Shown here: positions 1 to 11,000 of the stretch, one piece after another
Layout: every line of letters begins with the position of its first letter
How positions within the stretch are numbered: the stretch's first letter is position 1
NCBI GenBank assembly: GCA_001567185.1
Contig: LNFR01000020.1
Span: 18,084-82,083, forward strand
Length of the DNA stretch: 64,000 bases
Direction: 5' to 3'
Origin: Bacteroidetes bacterium OLB12
GTDB lineage: Bacteria > Bacteroidota > Bacteroidia > Cytophagales > Cyclobacteriaceae
The notes under the pieces: model-generated
What the model was told of the DNA's origin: nothing
Database searches by the model: none
What the model saw: the letters and a program-made list of their open reading frames with translations, nothing else
Translations under genes and position numbers: made by a program

Positions 1-1
1 T

Positions 2-115
2 AATTTCAGAGCGGCAAACGCTAAACCTCCCCGCTCAACCAGTGGCGTAAATGGTGGAATGACCAAACAAAAAGGTGGAGGTAAGAAGAAAAAAAGAGAT
101 GAGTTTTCTTTTTAA
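2..115 (+). CDS. C-terminal tail of an unidentified protein (5' end outside window)
   Basis: An open frame enters from the left edge and ends at TAA 113-115, giving about 37 residues. The tail is rich in Gly, Lys, Ser and Pro and ends with a basic run (KKKKRDEFSF), which looks like a disordered, nucleic-acid-binding or ribosome-associated tail. No family can be named from this much. The last codons lie inside the first copy of the repeat that starts near 95, so the repeat has inserted at, or supplies, the end of this gene. It converges on the GH3 gene that ends at 320. It could also be a chance open frame, since only the composition supports it. Confidence 0.4.
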   Translation, partial: NFRAANAKPPRSTSGVNGGMTKQKGGGKKKKRDEFSF

Positions 116-319
116 ACCGCTAAGACGCTGAGTCGCTAAGCCTATTGCCTCTACAAAACTCTGCGCCTTCGCGCCTCTGCGGTTAATTAAACTATTGAGA
201 GATGAGTTTTCTTTTTAAACCGCTAAGACGCTTGAGTCGCTAAGCTTTTTGTCTTTACAAACTTGCGCCTTCGCGCCTCTGCGGTTAACTAAACTCTGCG
301 CCTCTGCGGTTAATTTAAA
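95..319. repeat. Tandem dispersed repeat between convergent genes, about 103 bp unit
   Basis: Two imperfect head-to-tail copies are visible, at about 95-197 and 198-298, both opening with agagatgagttttc and both ending with gcgcctctgcggttaa. A third piece (about 298-318) repeats only the gcctctgcggttaat end. Each unit has AACCGC near its start and GCGGTT near its end, so it is flanked by a short inverted repeat. The array fills the whole space between the convergent gene ends at 115 and 320. Strings of this kind (gcgcctctgcggtt, taagacgctgagtcgctaag) recur in intergenic DNA of many Bacteroidota, which I state from general knowledge. It probably acts as a REP-like element or bidirectional terminator. 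Confidence 0.65.
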
Positions 320-2597
320 CTACTGCAGCGTAAACTTCGCTTCCTTCACATCCCTGGAGTTACCCCCTACAAACACACTAAACTCACCGGGTTCTGCCAC
401 CCAATTCAAATCGTAGTTATAAAATGACAAATCTTCTTTCGTAAGTTGAAACGTTACGGTTTTTGTTTCACCCGCTTTGATCATTACTTTTTCAAACGCT
501 TTTAACTCTTTTACCGGCCGCGTAACAGAACCTACCCAATCGCGCACATAAAGTTGCACCACTTCAGCCCCATCGTATTTTCCGGTGTTGGTTACATCAA
601 CCGATACGGTAAGGGTTTGTTCAGGAGTTATTGAGGACTTATCCAGTTTTACATCGCTGTATGCAAAAGAGGTATAACTCAGGCCAAAGCCAAACGGATA
701 AAGCGGATCATTCGATACATCGATATAGTTTGATTGAAACTTCTGAAACCACGGGCCACTAAGCGGCCGGCCCGTATTTTTATGGGCGTAATAAAGCGGT
801 ATCTGTCCTACATTTTGCGGAAACGTGGTAGTAAGTTTTCCGGAAGGATTTACGGCACCAAACAAAACATCGGCAATCGCATCGCCTGCTTCACTGCCAC
901 CAAACCACACATTTAGTATAGCAGGTACATTTGCATTCTCCCAATTCAAAACCAATGGCCTACCGGTAAACAACACGGCCGCTACAGGCTTGCCGGTTTG
1001 AAGCAAGGCTTTGAGTAACTCCCGTTGCGTTTGTGGTAGTTCCAGGTTTGTAACACTGCTTGCTTCACCTGTCATCTCAGCCGCTTCTCCAATTACCGCC
1101 ACGACTACATCCGCACTCCGTGCAAGTCGTACAGCTTCGCTGCGCATTTCTTCGGCTGTGCGCTTATCGCGATTTAATGATTTGCCAAACATGGTGGCTC
1201 TTTCTTCAATGGCCGCATCTTCATGTAAATTTGAACCTCGCGCATATACAATTTTGGCAGCGCTTCCTGCCGCTTTTGTAATTCCATCCATAACAGAAAC
1301 CGATTCAGAGAAACGAGCAGCTACACTCCACGTGCCGGTCATATTTTCGCGTGTGTTGGCCATTGGCCCGATCACGGCTATCGTTCCGGATTTTTTTAAT
1401 GGCAGAATATTGCCTTCATTTTTCAGCAACACAAAACTTTCGGTTGCCGCCTTGCGCGCCTCAGCCCGGTTGGCAGCCGTAAATACTTCGGTGTTAGCGC
1501 GCTCTTCGTTACAATATCTGTAGGGATCATCAAACAAACCTAATTGAAACTTTGCCTTCAGAATTCTGCGGCATGCTTCCGTTATTTCTGCTTCCGTTAC
1601 TTTCTTTTCATCCACCGATTTTTTTAAGGTTGTCAATAATCCTTCACTTACCATATCCATATCCAATCCGGCTTTCAGGGCACGGGCCGATACAGTTTGT
1701 AAATCACCAATACCGTGCGCGATCATTTCACTTACACCGGTATAATCAGAAACTACAAAGCCTTTAAAGCCCCATTGGTTACGCAACACATCGGTTAATA
1801 ACCACTTGTTGGCTGTGGCCGGCACACCATCAATTTCATTAAACGAAGCCATGATGCTTCCGGCACCGGCTTCTACCGCAGCTTTGTACGGTGGAAAGTA
1901 TTCGTTGTACATGCGGATGCGACTCATGTCGGTAGTGTTATAATCGCGCCCGGCTTCGGCTGCGCCATACAAGGCATAATGTTTTACACACGACATGATC
2001 GTGTTGTTTGCGGAAAGATCATTACCCTGATAGCCGCGCACCATTGCTTTCGCTATTTCAGCGCTTAGGTAAGGATCTTCGCCATTACCTTCCGATATGC
2101 GTCCCCACCGCGGGTCGCGCGATAAATCCAGCATGGGCGAAAACGTCCAGTTAATACCATCGGCACTGGCTTCGGTTGCAGCAATGCGTGCGCTGCGTTC
2201 AATTAACTCCATATCCCAACTGCAACTTATTCCCAACGGAATTGGAAATACACTTTCATAACCGTGTATCACATCCATTCCAAAAATGAGTGGAATTCCC
2301 AATCGGCTTTTTTCAACAGCTATCTGTTGCATCTCGCGAATAGCAGCTACCCGTTTAATGTTGAACAAGCCACCCACCTGCCCTTGTTCTATTTTTTTGG
2401 CGATGTCGGAGTTTTCGGCTGCTCCGGTTGTAAACTGACCGGCCGATGGAAGATTAAGTTGTCCTATTTTTTCTTCCAGTGTCATTAAATTCAAAACGGA
2501 ATCAACACGGGCATCAATGCCTGCTTGTTGGTTGGTTGGGCCACCGCATGCTATAAAAACCAGTGCAAGGATGACGAAAGAAAAAGTATGCTTTCAT
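320..2597 (-). CDS. Glycoside hydrolase family 3 beta-glucosidase, lipoprotein (BglX-like; frameshift in signal peptide)
   Basis: This is a GH3 exo-beta-glucosidase that releases glucose from oligosaccharide ends. The clean frame runs from 2494 (TTG) for 724 residues: a (beta/alpha)8 domain with the nucleophile motif VSDYTG near residue 248, an alpha/beta sandwich domain with TGEAS near 475, and a C-terminal fibronectin-III-like domain ending in the usual EFSVFVGGNS motif. Upstream in the same frame the codons give VILALVFIACGGP, a typical lipobox, but no start codon precedes a TGA. Removing one T from the T5 run at 2581-2585 joins it to ATG 2597 and gives a good lipoprotein signal peptide, so I place the true start there. 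It is the last gene of the glucan locus. The GH144 neighbour suggests beta-1,2-gluco-oligosaccharides as substrate. Confidence 0.88.
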
Positions 2598-2625
2598 GTG
2601 TTTCTTTTTGTACGAATGATTCATG

Positions 2626-4599
2626 TCAATAAGTAAATCCAAGTTTGGTCAGCCCGGTTTGAATTTCAGGGGCCGACATAAATAAATTCCAAAGTAAACC
2701 GGTGCGATAGTTCTCTATCATTACAATAATAGGACCTTGATCGATGGCCAGGTAGGAGCTTGCATACCAGCCTTCCGTAATATTAAATGCATCATAAAAT
2801 CCGTAAGGACCCCAAAGTTTATTGCCCAGGGTATAATAGAAAAATTTTAACGCATCCATGGACTCCTCCGGAGTATATGGAAATGCCGACAGCGCAGCCG
2901 ATGGCGTAATTACACCCAAATCGTTGGTAGGCGAATGGGCACTATACCCTTGATGATTATCGCTGGCGGTAAGCCCCCAGTTAGTGCTGCTGTAGCCTAC
3001 GAAATCGAGGGGATTACGAATGCAATATTTGTAATTAATTAATGTGTGGTTGCGGTTCTGAGTAAAATAGTCTGAGCAATACGCATCGGACAAATCCCGC
3101 GGGTCTAAACCCAGAAAAGAATATTGTGATAAAAACAACGGGCCACCGTACGCACTACCCAAAGGCAGGGTTATTCCTTCATACACATTACCATTTATAA
3201 TGTTGCCATTGTTTGCCCACCCGTTATCGTAAACTATTTTAGGAATAGTATGCGTGGGCGATGCAGCCGCCAATAAATAAACCATGAGAGCTTCGTTCCA
3301 CCCTCTTACAGGAAGGTTAATCGTCCAATTCTTATCGGGCGACCAATGCCAATACAACACATTCTGATTTTCTCTCCGGTACCAGTCCCACTCCACACCC
3401 TCATACAGGGTAGTAATTCTGGTTCGCAGTTCGTTTTCGGTTGCATTGCCGGCATTCAGGTATTGCCTTACGGTGATTAAACCCTGAACCAGGAATGCAG
3501 TTTCTACCAGGTCGCCCCCATTATCGTTCGTACTGAATGGAATAACCGCACCGGTGTTGCCGTTTATCCAGTGCGACCATGCACCATGAAAGCGATCGGC
3601 TGTTTCCAGAAAGTCGAGAATTTTGTCAAAGCGTTCGATACCTTGTTGACGGGTGATAAAGCCGCGTTCGATACCAACAATGATTGCCATCAGGCCAAAG
3701 CCTGAGCCACCGCTGGTTACCCAATCGTCCGAAGTGTTGCGTTCGCGGGCCATACCGCTGGCCGGGTGCGCAAAATCCCAAAAATATTTGAAGGTTTGTT
3801 GTTGTACGAGGGTAAGCAGGTCTTCATCTGAAATGATGGGGAATTTTGGAGTTTCATCAAAAACTGTATAGAATACACGCTGCGTACCGGCATAGGATTG
3901 TCCTTCCGCTCCTTTTAATGCACTTGAAATTGTAGCTGTGTACTTGCTTAAATACTGCAATGGAGATGATGTGGTAACCTTAACCGTTTTGTTGTCATTC
4001 AATAATTCTGTGGAAACAACAACCGCAGATGGCCCTGTTATTTTGAAAACAGAATTATTAACCGTGGCCGGATTTAAGGGAGCTGAAAAATCGTACGCTG
4101 CCTCAAAGGCTGTAATTGGAATATCTGTAACCCGCGCTGCGGTAAGGGTTTGCTGGTTTATCCGTGTAGCGATTAATTGCAAGCTGCCCGGAACAGTTTT
4201 AAAATTTATTTCACGAACGGAAAAGGATGCGCCATTAGCTGCTTGCAGCTGCTCAGAAATAGTAAGCTTATACGTGGTACTTTGTTCCAAAGCTCCTGTA
4301 GGTTGTACTACCACCACCTGGTTATTGTTTAAGAAACTCAGGGTAATAGTAATTGAACCAGCCGAAGTTGTAAGCTGGATGGCTGTGTTTGCCGAAGTTG
4401 AAACAACCGGTGTAGAAAATGAAAGTGTAAACGTGGCATCGGTGGGGATGTCGTTATTTACTGCACCTGAAAGATCAAGTCTTTGTGATCCGACAAACAC
4501 GTCCATCAGATCAAGTGGTGTAATAGCTTCATCTTCCCGGCAACCTGCAAAAACAAGGGTTGCCACTACACTACACACAAAAAAAGTTCTCTTAAACAT
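2626..4599 (-). CDS. GH144-type endo-glucanase lipoprotein with two N-terminal Ig-like domains
   Basis: A 657-residue protein with a lipoprotein signal (LVFAGC). Two Ig-like (Big_5 type) domains cover roughly residues 30-250, and an (alpha/alpha)6-barrel of the 'glucoamylase' family PF10091 covers about 255-655. The barrel is recognisable from YFWDFAHPASGMARERN, DLVETAFLVQGL and LYWHWSPDK. Characterised members of this family (GH144) are endo-beta-1,2-glucanases, so the annotated 'glucoamylase' name would be misleading. It sits between the LamG lipoprotein and the GH3 enzyme on the same strand. A surface endo-enzyme feeding oligosaccharides to SusCD and then to GH3 is the natural reading. The family call is strong; the substrate is inferred. 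Confidence 0.88.
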   Translation of the reverse strand: MFKRTFFVCSVVATLVFAGCREDEAITPLDLMDVFVGSQRLDLSGAVNNDIPTDATFTLSFSTPVVSTSANTAIQLTTSAGSITITLSFLNNNQVVVVQPTGALEQSTTYKLTISEQLQAANGASFSVREINFKTVPGSLQLIATRINQQTLTAARVTDIPITAFEAAYDFSAPLNPATVNNSVFKITGPSAVVVSTELLNDNKTVKVTTSSPLQYLSKYTATISSALKGAEGQSYAGTQRVFYTVFDETPKFPIISDEDLLTLVQQQTFKYFWDFAHPASGMARERNTSDDWVTSGGSGFGLMAIIVGIERGFITRQQGIERFDKILDFLETADRFHGAWSHWINGNTGAVIPFSTNDNGGDLVETAFLVQGLITVRQYLNAGNATENELRTRITTLYEGVEWDWYRRENQNVLYWHWSPDKNWTINLPVRGWNEALMVYLLAAASPTHTIPKIVYDNGWANNGNIINGNVYEGITLPLGSAYGGPLFLSQYSFLGLDPRDLSDAYCSDYFTQNRNHTLINYKYCIRNPLDFVGYSSTNWGLTASDNHQGYSAHSPTNDLGVITPSAALSAFPYTPEESMDALKFFYYTLGNKLWGPYGFYDAFNITEGWYASSYLAIDQGPIIVMIENYRTGLLWNLFMSAPEIQTGLTKLGFTY

Positions 4600-4611
4600 A
4601 GGCAGGAAGTA

Positions 4612-4638
4612 AAGAGGATACCGGAAAGGTATCCTCTT
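4612..4638 (-). promoter_or_regulatory. Perfect 11-bp hairpin in the leader of the GH144 gene
   Basis: AAGAGGATACC (4612-4622) and GGTATCCTCTT (4628-4638) form an 11-bp perfect stem with a 5-nt loop, 13 nt upstream of the GH144 start codon. On the minus strand the stem is followed by TACTTCC rather than a U-tract, so it is not a good intrinsic terminator. It more likely marks an RNA processing or stability boundary between the susCD/LamG part and the enzyme part of the transcript. Confidence 0.6.
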
Positions 4639-4718
4639 CTAAACAACTCCTAAACAACAAACAATTAACCTAAAAAACAGATGAGCTTTTCCTCATCCTT
4701 ATTCTGATTAAACGATTA

Positions 4719-6431
4719 TTAGTCGTTCATCATCTCTTGAATTTCCGCTTGAGAAAGTTTGCGATTAAATATTCTGATTTCATCAATCAAGCTGTTATCG
4801 GAAAGATGGCCCCACTCCGTGAAACGTGGTGCACCCGATCCGATCGAAATGAACTCGCAATCGGCCCAGCTAACACTTCCGGTAAAGGTTGATTCTGCTC
4901 TTAACAAGGTACCATCTGCATAAATTCCGTGCGATCCATCCCCCACTACCATGGTAATAAACACCCAGTCGGTTGCTGAAATCGTACCACCATCATTCCA
5001 GGATTCGCCCGAACCAATTCCTACGTTGCTCTTCACCGGGCTAACACCACCTTCTCTGAAAAGGCGGAAACCACTGGTTCGGGTGTTGGTGCCAGGAGGG
5101 CCAACGGTAAGAATTCCGGCCCGATCGGGGGTAGTATTGGCTTTATACCAGAAGGAAATACTAAAGGCAGTTCCCAGTTCTAAGTCTGCAATAGGATAAG
5201 TAAGATACGAATCGGCTGCTCCGGCATAGGCCTTTCCAACTTTACCTGTTTGTAAAGATGGAGTGCCTACAACAGTTGCGTTTGCACCACCAACCAGGTC
5301 TCCATAGTCTGCATCAAATGGCATATAGAATACTTCTCCTTCATATTTAGGAGAGTAGTCGCTGCCAATTATTGCTAACACATCTGCCTGCGTAAGCGCC
5401 TTATCAAACAACCTAAGTTCATCCATATAGCTGGCATCCGATTTATGATTCCATTCTGTAAAGCGCGGAGCGCCAGACATAATTGAAAGTATATCACAGC
5501 CTGTCCAGTCAACGCCACCCGTTAGGGCACCTTGCGAAGCCACATTACCATTGATGTAAACTGCGGCATTGGTTGCTGAAATTGAGATAGCAAAATGAAC
5601 CCACTCGCCAGTATTGGGTACAACATCGGCATTGGTTCCGCCATCAAACCAGGTATCACTGGTTCCATTGCCCACGTTTAACTTAAACCGCTGCTTGCCG
5701 CCTGCATTTTCGCGGAAAAACCGGAAGCCCTGAGTACGGGTATTAATACCCGGAGGGCCGGCTACCAACACACCTGCACGATCTGGTGTAGCATTTACTT
5801 TCATCCAGAAAGAAGCGCTAAACTCAGTACCTAACAGCCCTTCGGTGGGGAATGTAAGATAGGCATCGGTAGCACCTTTATAAGCGTTACCACCTTTCTT
5901 GCCTTCGCCTGCAAAGGAGGGTGTGCCTACAACGGTAGGATCCGAAATGGTTATCAATTCGGTATAAATTCCATCAAAAGGCATGTAGAAAGTCTCTCCA
6001 TCAAATACAGGCACGTATGGTGGTTTCTTCTCAAAATTGATATTAGTGGTGGTAACCTTATTCTCAATGTCCGTTGCTGAAATGGTTAACACGTGTACTC
6101 CGGTAGTTAACCCTTCATATAAAATATCTTTTACAGATCGTCTATAGTCCAGGAATTCAGTAAAAGAAGCCACATCATTACCGTCCATTTTCACATTGAT
6201 GCTTTTAATCTCAATATCATCCGTCACTTCAAACTTGATGTTGATGGATATGAGTGTTTCGGCCACTTTAATTTCAGTACCTTCAACCGGATAGGCTACA
6301 TTAATTACTGGTGCAGTTTCATCCGCTCCGGGCGCTACTGCACTAATCGGGTCTATCCCCTCATTACAAGCACCCACCATACCTATGATGGCTATTGCTG
6401 CAATAACATTTTTAATTATTCTGATTCTCAT
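4719..6431 (-). CDS. Surface lipoprotein with two LamG/concanavalin-like domains (SusE-position glycan-binding protein)
   Basis: 570 residues with a lipoprotein signal (GMVGAC). After the lipobox comes an Ig-like segment (about 40-135, beginning TAPVINVAYPVEGT), then two homologous LamG_3/laminin-G jelly-roll domains (about 145-355 and 365-568). They share FYMPFDG/FYMPFDA, FSASFWMK/FSISFWYK and APRFTEW motifs, so they come from an internal duplication. It starts 18 nt after the susD stop and occupies the place of the SusE/SusF-type surface glycan-binding protein. I infer that it holds glucan at the cell surface. No catalytic motif is visible. Confidence 0.75.
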   Translation of the reverse strand: MRIRIIKNVIAAIAIIGMVGACNEGIDPISAVAPGADETAPVINVAYPVEGTEIKVAETLISINIKFEVTDDIEIKSINVKMDGNDVASFTEFLDYRRSVKDILYEGLTTGVHVLTISATDIENKVTTTNINFEKKPPYVPVFDGETFYMPFDGIYTELITISDPTVVGTPSFAGEGKKGGNAYKGATDAYLTFPTEGLLGTEFSASFWMKVNATPDRAGVLVAGPPGINTRTQGFRFFRENAGGKQRFKLNVGNGTSDTWFDGGTNADVVPNTGEWVHFAISISATNAAVYINGNVASQGALTGGVDWTGCDILSIMSGAPRFTEWNHKSDASYMDELRLFDKALTQADVLAIIGSDYSPKYEGEVFYMPFDADYGDLVGGANATVVGTPSLQTGKVGKAYAGAADSYLTYPIADLELGTAFSISFWYKANTTPDRAGILTVGPPGTNTRTSGFRLFREGGVSPVKSNVGIGSGESWNDGGTISATDWVFITMVVGDGSHGIYADGTLLRAESTFTGSVSWADCEFISIGSGAPRFTEWGHLSDNSLIDEIRIFNRKLSQAEIQEMMND

Positions 6432-6449
6432 ATTCGTTTTGTTGAACGG

Positions 6450-7994
6450 TTAATTACTGCTTCCTGCTTCTCTCAAAACTGCCAGTTGATCGCGCTGAGC
6501 CTGAGGATATGGCAAATAAATTTTTATTGGTTGTAAAGGTTCTGCCATCATAGCTTAGCGGAGTGTAATCACCCAGGCGAATCAAATCGTAGTATCTGGT
6601 TCCCCCATTCCATAGCTAAACTCAGCAAATTTTTCATCCATTACCTGTTGTGCGGTTACACCAGATAATCCACTCAAACCTACGCGGTCGCGCACCAGAT
6701 TAACAGCTGCATCTGCACTAATAGATGAACTGGTAGCGCCCCGTGTTAAAGCTTCGGCATGCATCAATAATACTTCGGCATACCGGATACAGATAAAGTT
6801 TTTATTTGTACCGTAGGATGTGCGGCCTGGTGTTAACTGATTAGAGGGCAGGTAGTGTTTGCCACTTGCAAACATAGCCCGGCTGTAATTGTTAAACACG
6901 TCACCATCTGGAGTAGTGTTGCTTATCCAGGCAGGCAACGTAGCATAGTTTGGATCGGCTTTAATCGCATCGATACCCCGGTCGGTAAAGATTACGGTTG
7001 TTAGCAACCGCTCATGCTCACCCCTGTCCAGCATAAACTTGATATACTTCATGCTCGGCTCATAAAAGCCCCAGCCTCCACCGGCACCGGTAACGGCAGG
7101 TGTCCATGACTGCGGTCCAAAGAATGCAAACAAATAGCTTGTTTGATTTCCGGAAGGTTGGCCCAGATCGGTGTACTGCAACTCTAATAAATTCTCGTTA
7201 CTTAGTTTACCAGGTATTTTGAATAGTTCATAGTAGTCTGGTTCCAGCGTAAACAGGTTTGAACTAATAATCTGAGTAGTTGCATCTGCCACCTTCTGAT
7301 ATTCTTTCAACTCAAGATTTGCCAATGCTTTAATGGCCAACGCAGTGTGTTTGGTTACACCCCCTGTAATGTCTGTTCTTTGATTTGGACGTTGGTTGGG
7401 AAGCAGTGGAATTGCTGCATCCATCTGGTCAGAAATATGCTGCATTACATCATTCTTTGATGACAGCGGCATAACCAGGAAATCAGAAGGATCGGAAGAA
7501 ACCGGAATAAAAATATTACCCCAAACTCTTGATAACTGAAGCATTAAAAAAGCACGAAGTGTTTTTATTTCAGCAATATATTGATCGGCCAAAGCCGGGT
7601 TTGGCGCAAATTCTCTATACTTACTAATCTGCTCCATGGCAGAATGTAAATCCAGCACATCGCCATAAATTCCCTGCCATACGGAATTATACATCCAGTA
7701 ATCAACCGTATAGTTGTAAACATCTGTTTCAGCAAATTGGGGTTGGTCTCCTAATCCACCGGCATTTACATCATCTCCTCTTACAGCAATTAATGGGTAT
7801 TGCTCCCACGCCCTGGCCTGAAAAGTAGCATAGGCACCAATTAAAGGTAAATTCATATTGGCTGTAATCGTGTAGTCGGTCTGATCGGTGTACACGAGAT
7901 TTTGCTGTGGTTCATCCAATACATTACATGAGGAGGCTCCTAATAATGCAATACTGAATGCAGCAACTTTGAATAAATTATTTTTAGCTTTCAT
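6450..7994 (-). CDS. SusD/RagB family nutrient-binding outer-membrane lipoprotein (C-terminus frameshifted)
   Basis: The partner of SusC, forming the lid of the TonB-dependent glycan transporter. The first 470 residues carry a lipoprotein signal (LGASSC) and SusD landmarks such as the TPR-like LRAFLMLQLSRVWGNIF and the late FICIRYAEVLLMHAEAL. The frame then breaks after EFSYGMGEP. In other frames the expected end is present: EWGTRYYDLIRLGDYTPLSY followed by LQPIKIYLPYPQAQRDQL, with stop TAA at 6450-6452. Three single-base insertions (a GG and a G5 run near 6600-6615 and a TTT near 6550) explain it. The gene starts 12 nt after the susC stop, in the same operon. Confidence 0.85.
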
Positions 7995-8006
7995 ATCTGT
8001 TGCATT

Positions 8007-11000
8007 TTAAAATTTAACACTTACACCCGCTGTATAAACTGCGGGTATTGGATAAGTCTGTGTATCTATACCATCCGCAATTTCAGGATTGAATCCATTG
8101 TACTTGAATGTGGTAAGCGGGCGTTCGGCAGTAAGTGTAAACCGCATGTCAGGCAACTTCACACCACCTATATTTTTCTGGTTAACATTGTACGAAAGGT
8201 TGATATTCTGGATACGGAAGAAAGCGCCATCCTCCACAAAGTAATTACTCATCTTTTGATTCCATGCCTTCCGCAATCCTGCAGATGATGGATATTTATT
8301 GGAGGTTCCTTCACCATGCCACCTGTTAATAGCCAGGTCGGCATCCATGTTACCATCGTTTGTCCAGATTATTTCACCACGCTTACGGTTCAATATCTTG
8401 TTTCCGCTTTGTCCGTATAGATTAACTCCAAAATCGAAATTTTTGTAGCTAACACCCAGGTTTGCTCCATACGTAAGTTTGGGCAGGTAAGATCCCAACA
8501 CCACACGATCCTTCTCATCAATTACATTATCATTATTCTGATCTTTGTAAATAAAATCGCCTGGTACAATACCTCCTTGTGCCACAGCGGCAGGGTCAGC
8601 AGCTACCTGTTCGGCAGTTTGATATACCCCAAGTACTTCGTAACCAAAGAAGGCGGCAAGTGGCTGCCCTACAATCGTTCGCTGACGGAATTCAGCAGAA
8701 CCACCATCAATATAAGGTTGTCCGTAAATGCTGCGGGTTTCATTTTTAACCGTAGTGAAATTTACACCCACATTATATTTCAATCCACTGGCTAGTTCAT
8801 CATTCCAGTTCAAGGCAACTTCAATACCCGAATTTCTAATTACCCCTACCGAACGACTTACTACCTGGCCGGTAATAGGAGTAATAATTGGAATGGCTGC
8901 ATCCTTGGTGTCTCTCAGGTAATAATCTGCGGTTAGTCTCAGTTTGTTGTTCAACACTTCCAGATCAATACCCACATTGCTGCCTTCCACCTTTTCCCAT
9001 AAAAGATAGGAGAAGTTGTTTGTTGAAACAGTTCCCGACTGTATCGTTCCATTAATGGCTGTAGTTACAACCGAAGCGGTATTGGCTCCGCTACTGGAAG
9101 GAACACTACTGTTTCCTAACCTACCCCATCCTGCCCTTAATTTTAAAAAGTTAACAGGAAGTCCGCTCATAAAGCTCTCTTCAGAAATAACCCAGCCAGC
9201 ACCCACCGCAGGGAAGGTTCCCCACTTCTCCTGGTACTGCATAGTTCCATCTCTTCTTAAGGTTGCGTAAACCAGGTACTTTTCGTTATAGTTGTAGGCT
9301 ACTCTTCCAAAATAAGAAAGCCCATAAATCCGGTTACCACCGTCTGAAACTGTACGCGACTCAACCGGGGTTTGCCCAAGGAACCAGGTATCTTCCCGAT
9401 CTATTGATTGAAGTTCACTACCCGAGCCGGATAAACGTTCCCAAGCCTCGTCTCGGTAAGACATACCCAACATACCTTCTACGGTATGGCTGCCAAAACT
9501 TTCTCTATAGTTTAAAACGTTATCCCAAATCTGGTTAAAGGTGTTGTAAGCAGTTTTTGTTATGGTTGACAAATTTCTTTGCAATGCTGCCGACACATAA
9601 AAAGGCAACCCTACATACCGCTCATTCTGGAAAGTTCCACCCACATTATAGGTTGTTTGAAACGTTAGTTTATCTTCCAGGAAGTTAAACTTTGCATAGA
9701 AATTGGTAAGAATCTTTTTAGTTCTGATTTGATTGTTGCTGTAATCCATGTACGGGAACGGGTTCTTTCCATCGCGGTATCCCAATGTTTGCGCACTGGC
9801 ATACCGTACAGGCCATGCATCCGTATTCAGTTCATCAATTACAGGCATAATCGGAACTGCAAAGTAAGCTACATTCCATGCCGAAGCAGATTGTGCGTAG
9901 GTCATTCCGTTGCTCAATAAGGCATTTCCACCAACTGTTAACCAATCGTTAGCGGCATAATCCAGTTTTAAGCGAACATTAAAACGCTCATAACTATTTT
10001 TCATATCCAGAATTCCGCCTTGCTTGAAATAACTGGTTCCTACGGAATAGGAAGTGTTTTTGTCTCCCCCCGAAATTCCAATGCTGTGATTCTGAATAGT
10101 AGCCGGACGGAGTATTTCTTTGTACCAATCGGTGTTTACATCGGGTACATTCGGGTTAATGCGGCTTCTGCCATACCGTTGCATAGCTGCATCTATGTAG
10201 GCAATATCCGCGGCTGAGCCTGACTCAAGAGCCATATTTGTGAATTGCTCGGCATTCGCCATTTTAAGAACATTCTGAGCTACCTGGGTTCCAACGTAAC
10301 CATCATACACAATTTCAGATTTCTTGTTATAACTACCGGATTTGGTCGTAATCAATACAACCCCATTGGCAGCTCTAACACCATAAATGGCGGCCGCAGA
10401 AGCATCTTTCAATACTGAAATGTTCGCAATATCTGCCGGATTGAGAAAATCGATATTGTCAAAAAACATCCCATCCACCACATACAACGGATTGGTATTA
10501 CCAATGCCTGGGTAGGATCCAATACCACGGATGCGAACTGTTGGCGAACTTCCAGGCGAGCCTGAGTTTACAATCTGAACGCCTGTTACCTTTCCCTGAA
10601 GTGCCTGCATGGCTTGTCCCTGAGGGGTTTTTAGCAGTTCGGCCGAATTAATTTTGCTAATGGCAGATGTGAGATCTTTTTCTTTCTGCACACCATACCC
10701 TACAACCACTACCTCATCCAGCGCTGTAACATCTGTTTCCAGAATAATGTCAACAATTGATCTGGAGCTCACATCAATTGTTTGGGTTTTATACCCAATA
10801 AAACTGAAAACAAGCGTGTTTTCGCCAGAAGCAAGAGAAATTGAATAGGACCCATTAGCATCTGTTGCAGTCCCTTTGGTAGTACCTTGCACCAACACAC
10901 TCACGCCTGGCAGCGTGGATCCATCATCAGAAGCAGTCACCTTCCCAGTCACCACACGATCCTGGGCCATTACCATGTTCAGCAAAAATGCTGAAAGCAA

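Noticed and set aside
3938-4612. Long plus-strand frame opposite the GH144 gene (224 codons)
   Set aside because: It mirrors the Ig-like domains on the minus strand, with Val/Ser-rich composition and no protein motif, as expected of a shadow frame. The same holds for the 170-codon frame at 1011-1523.
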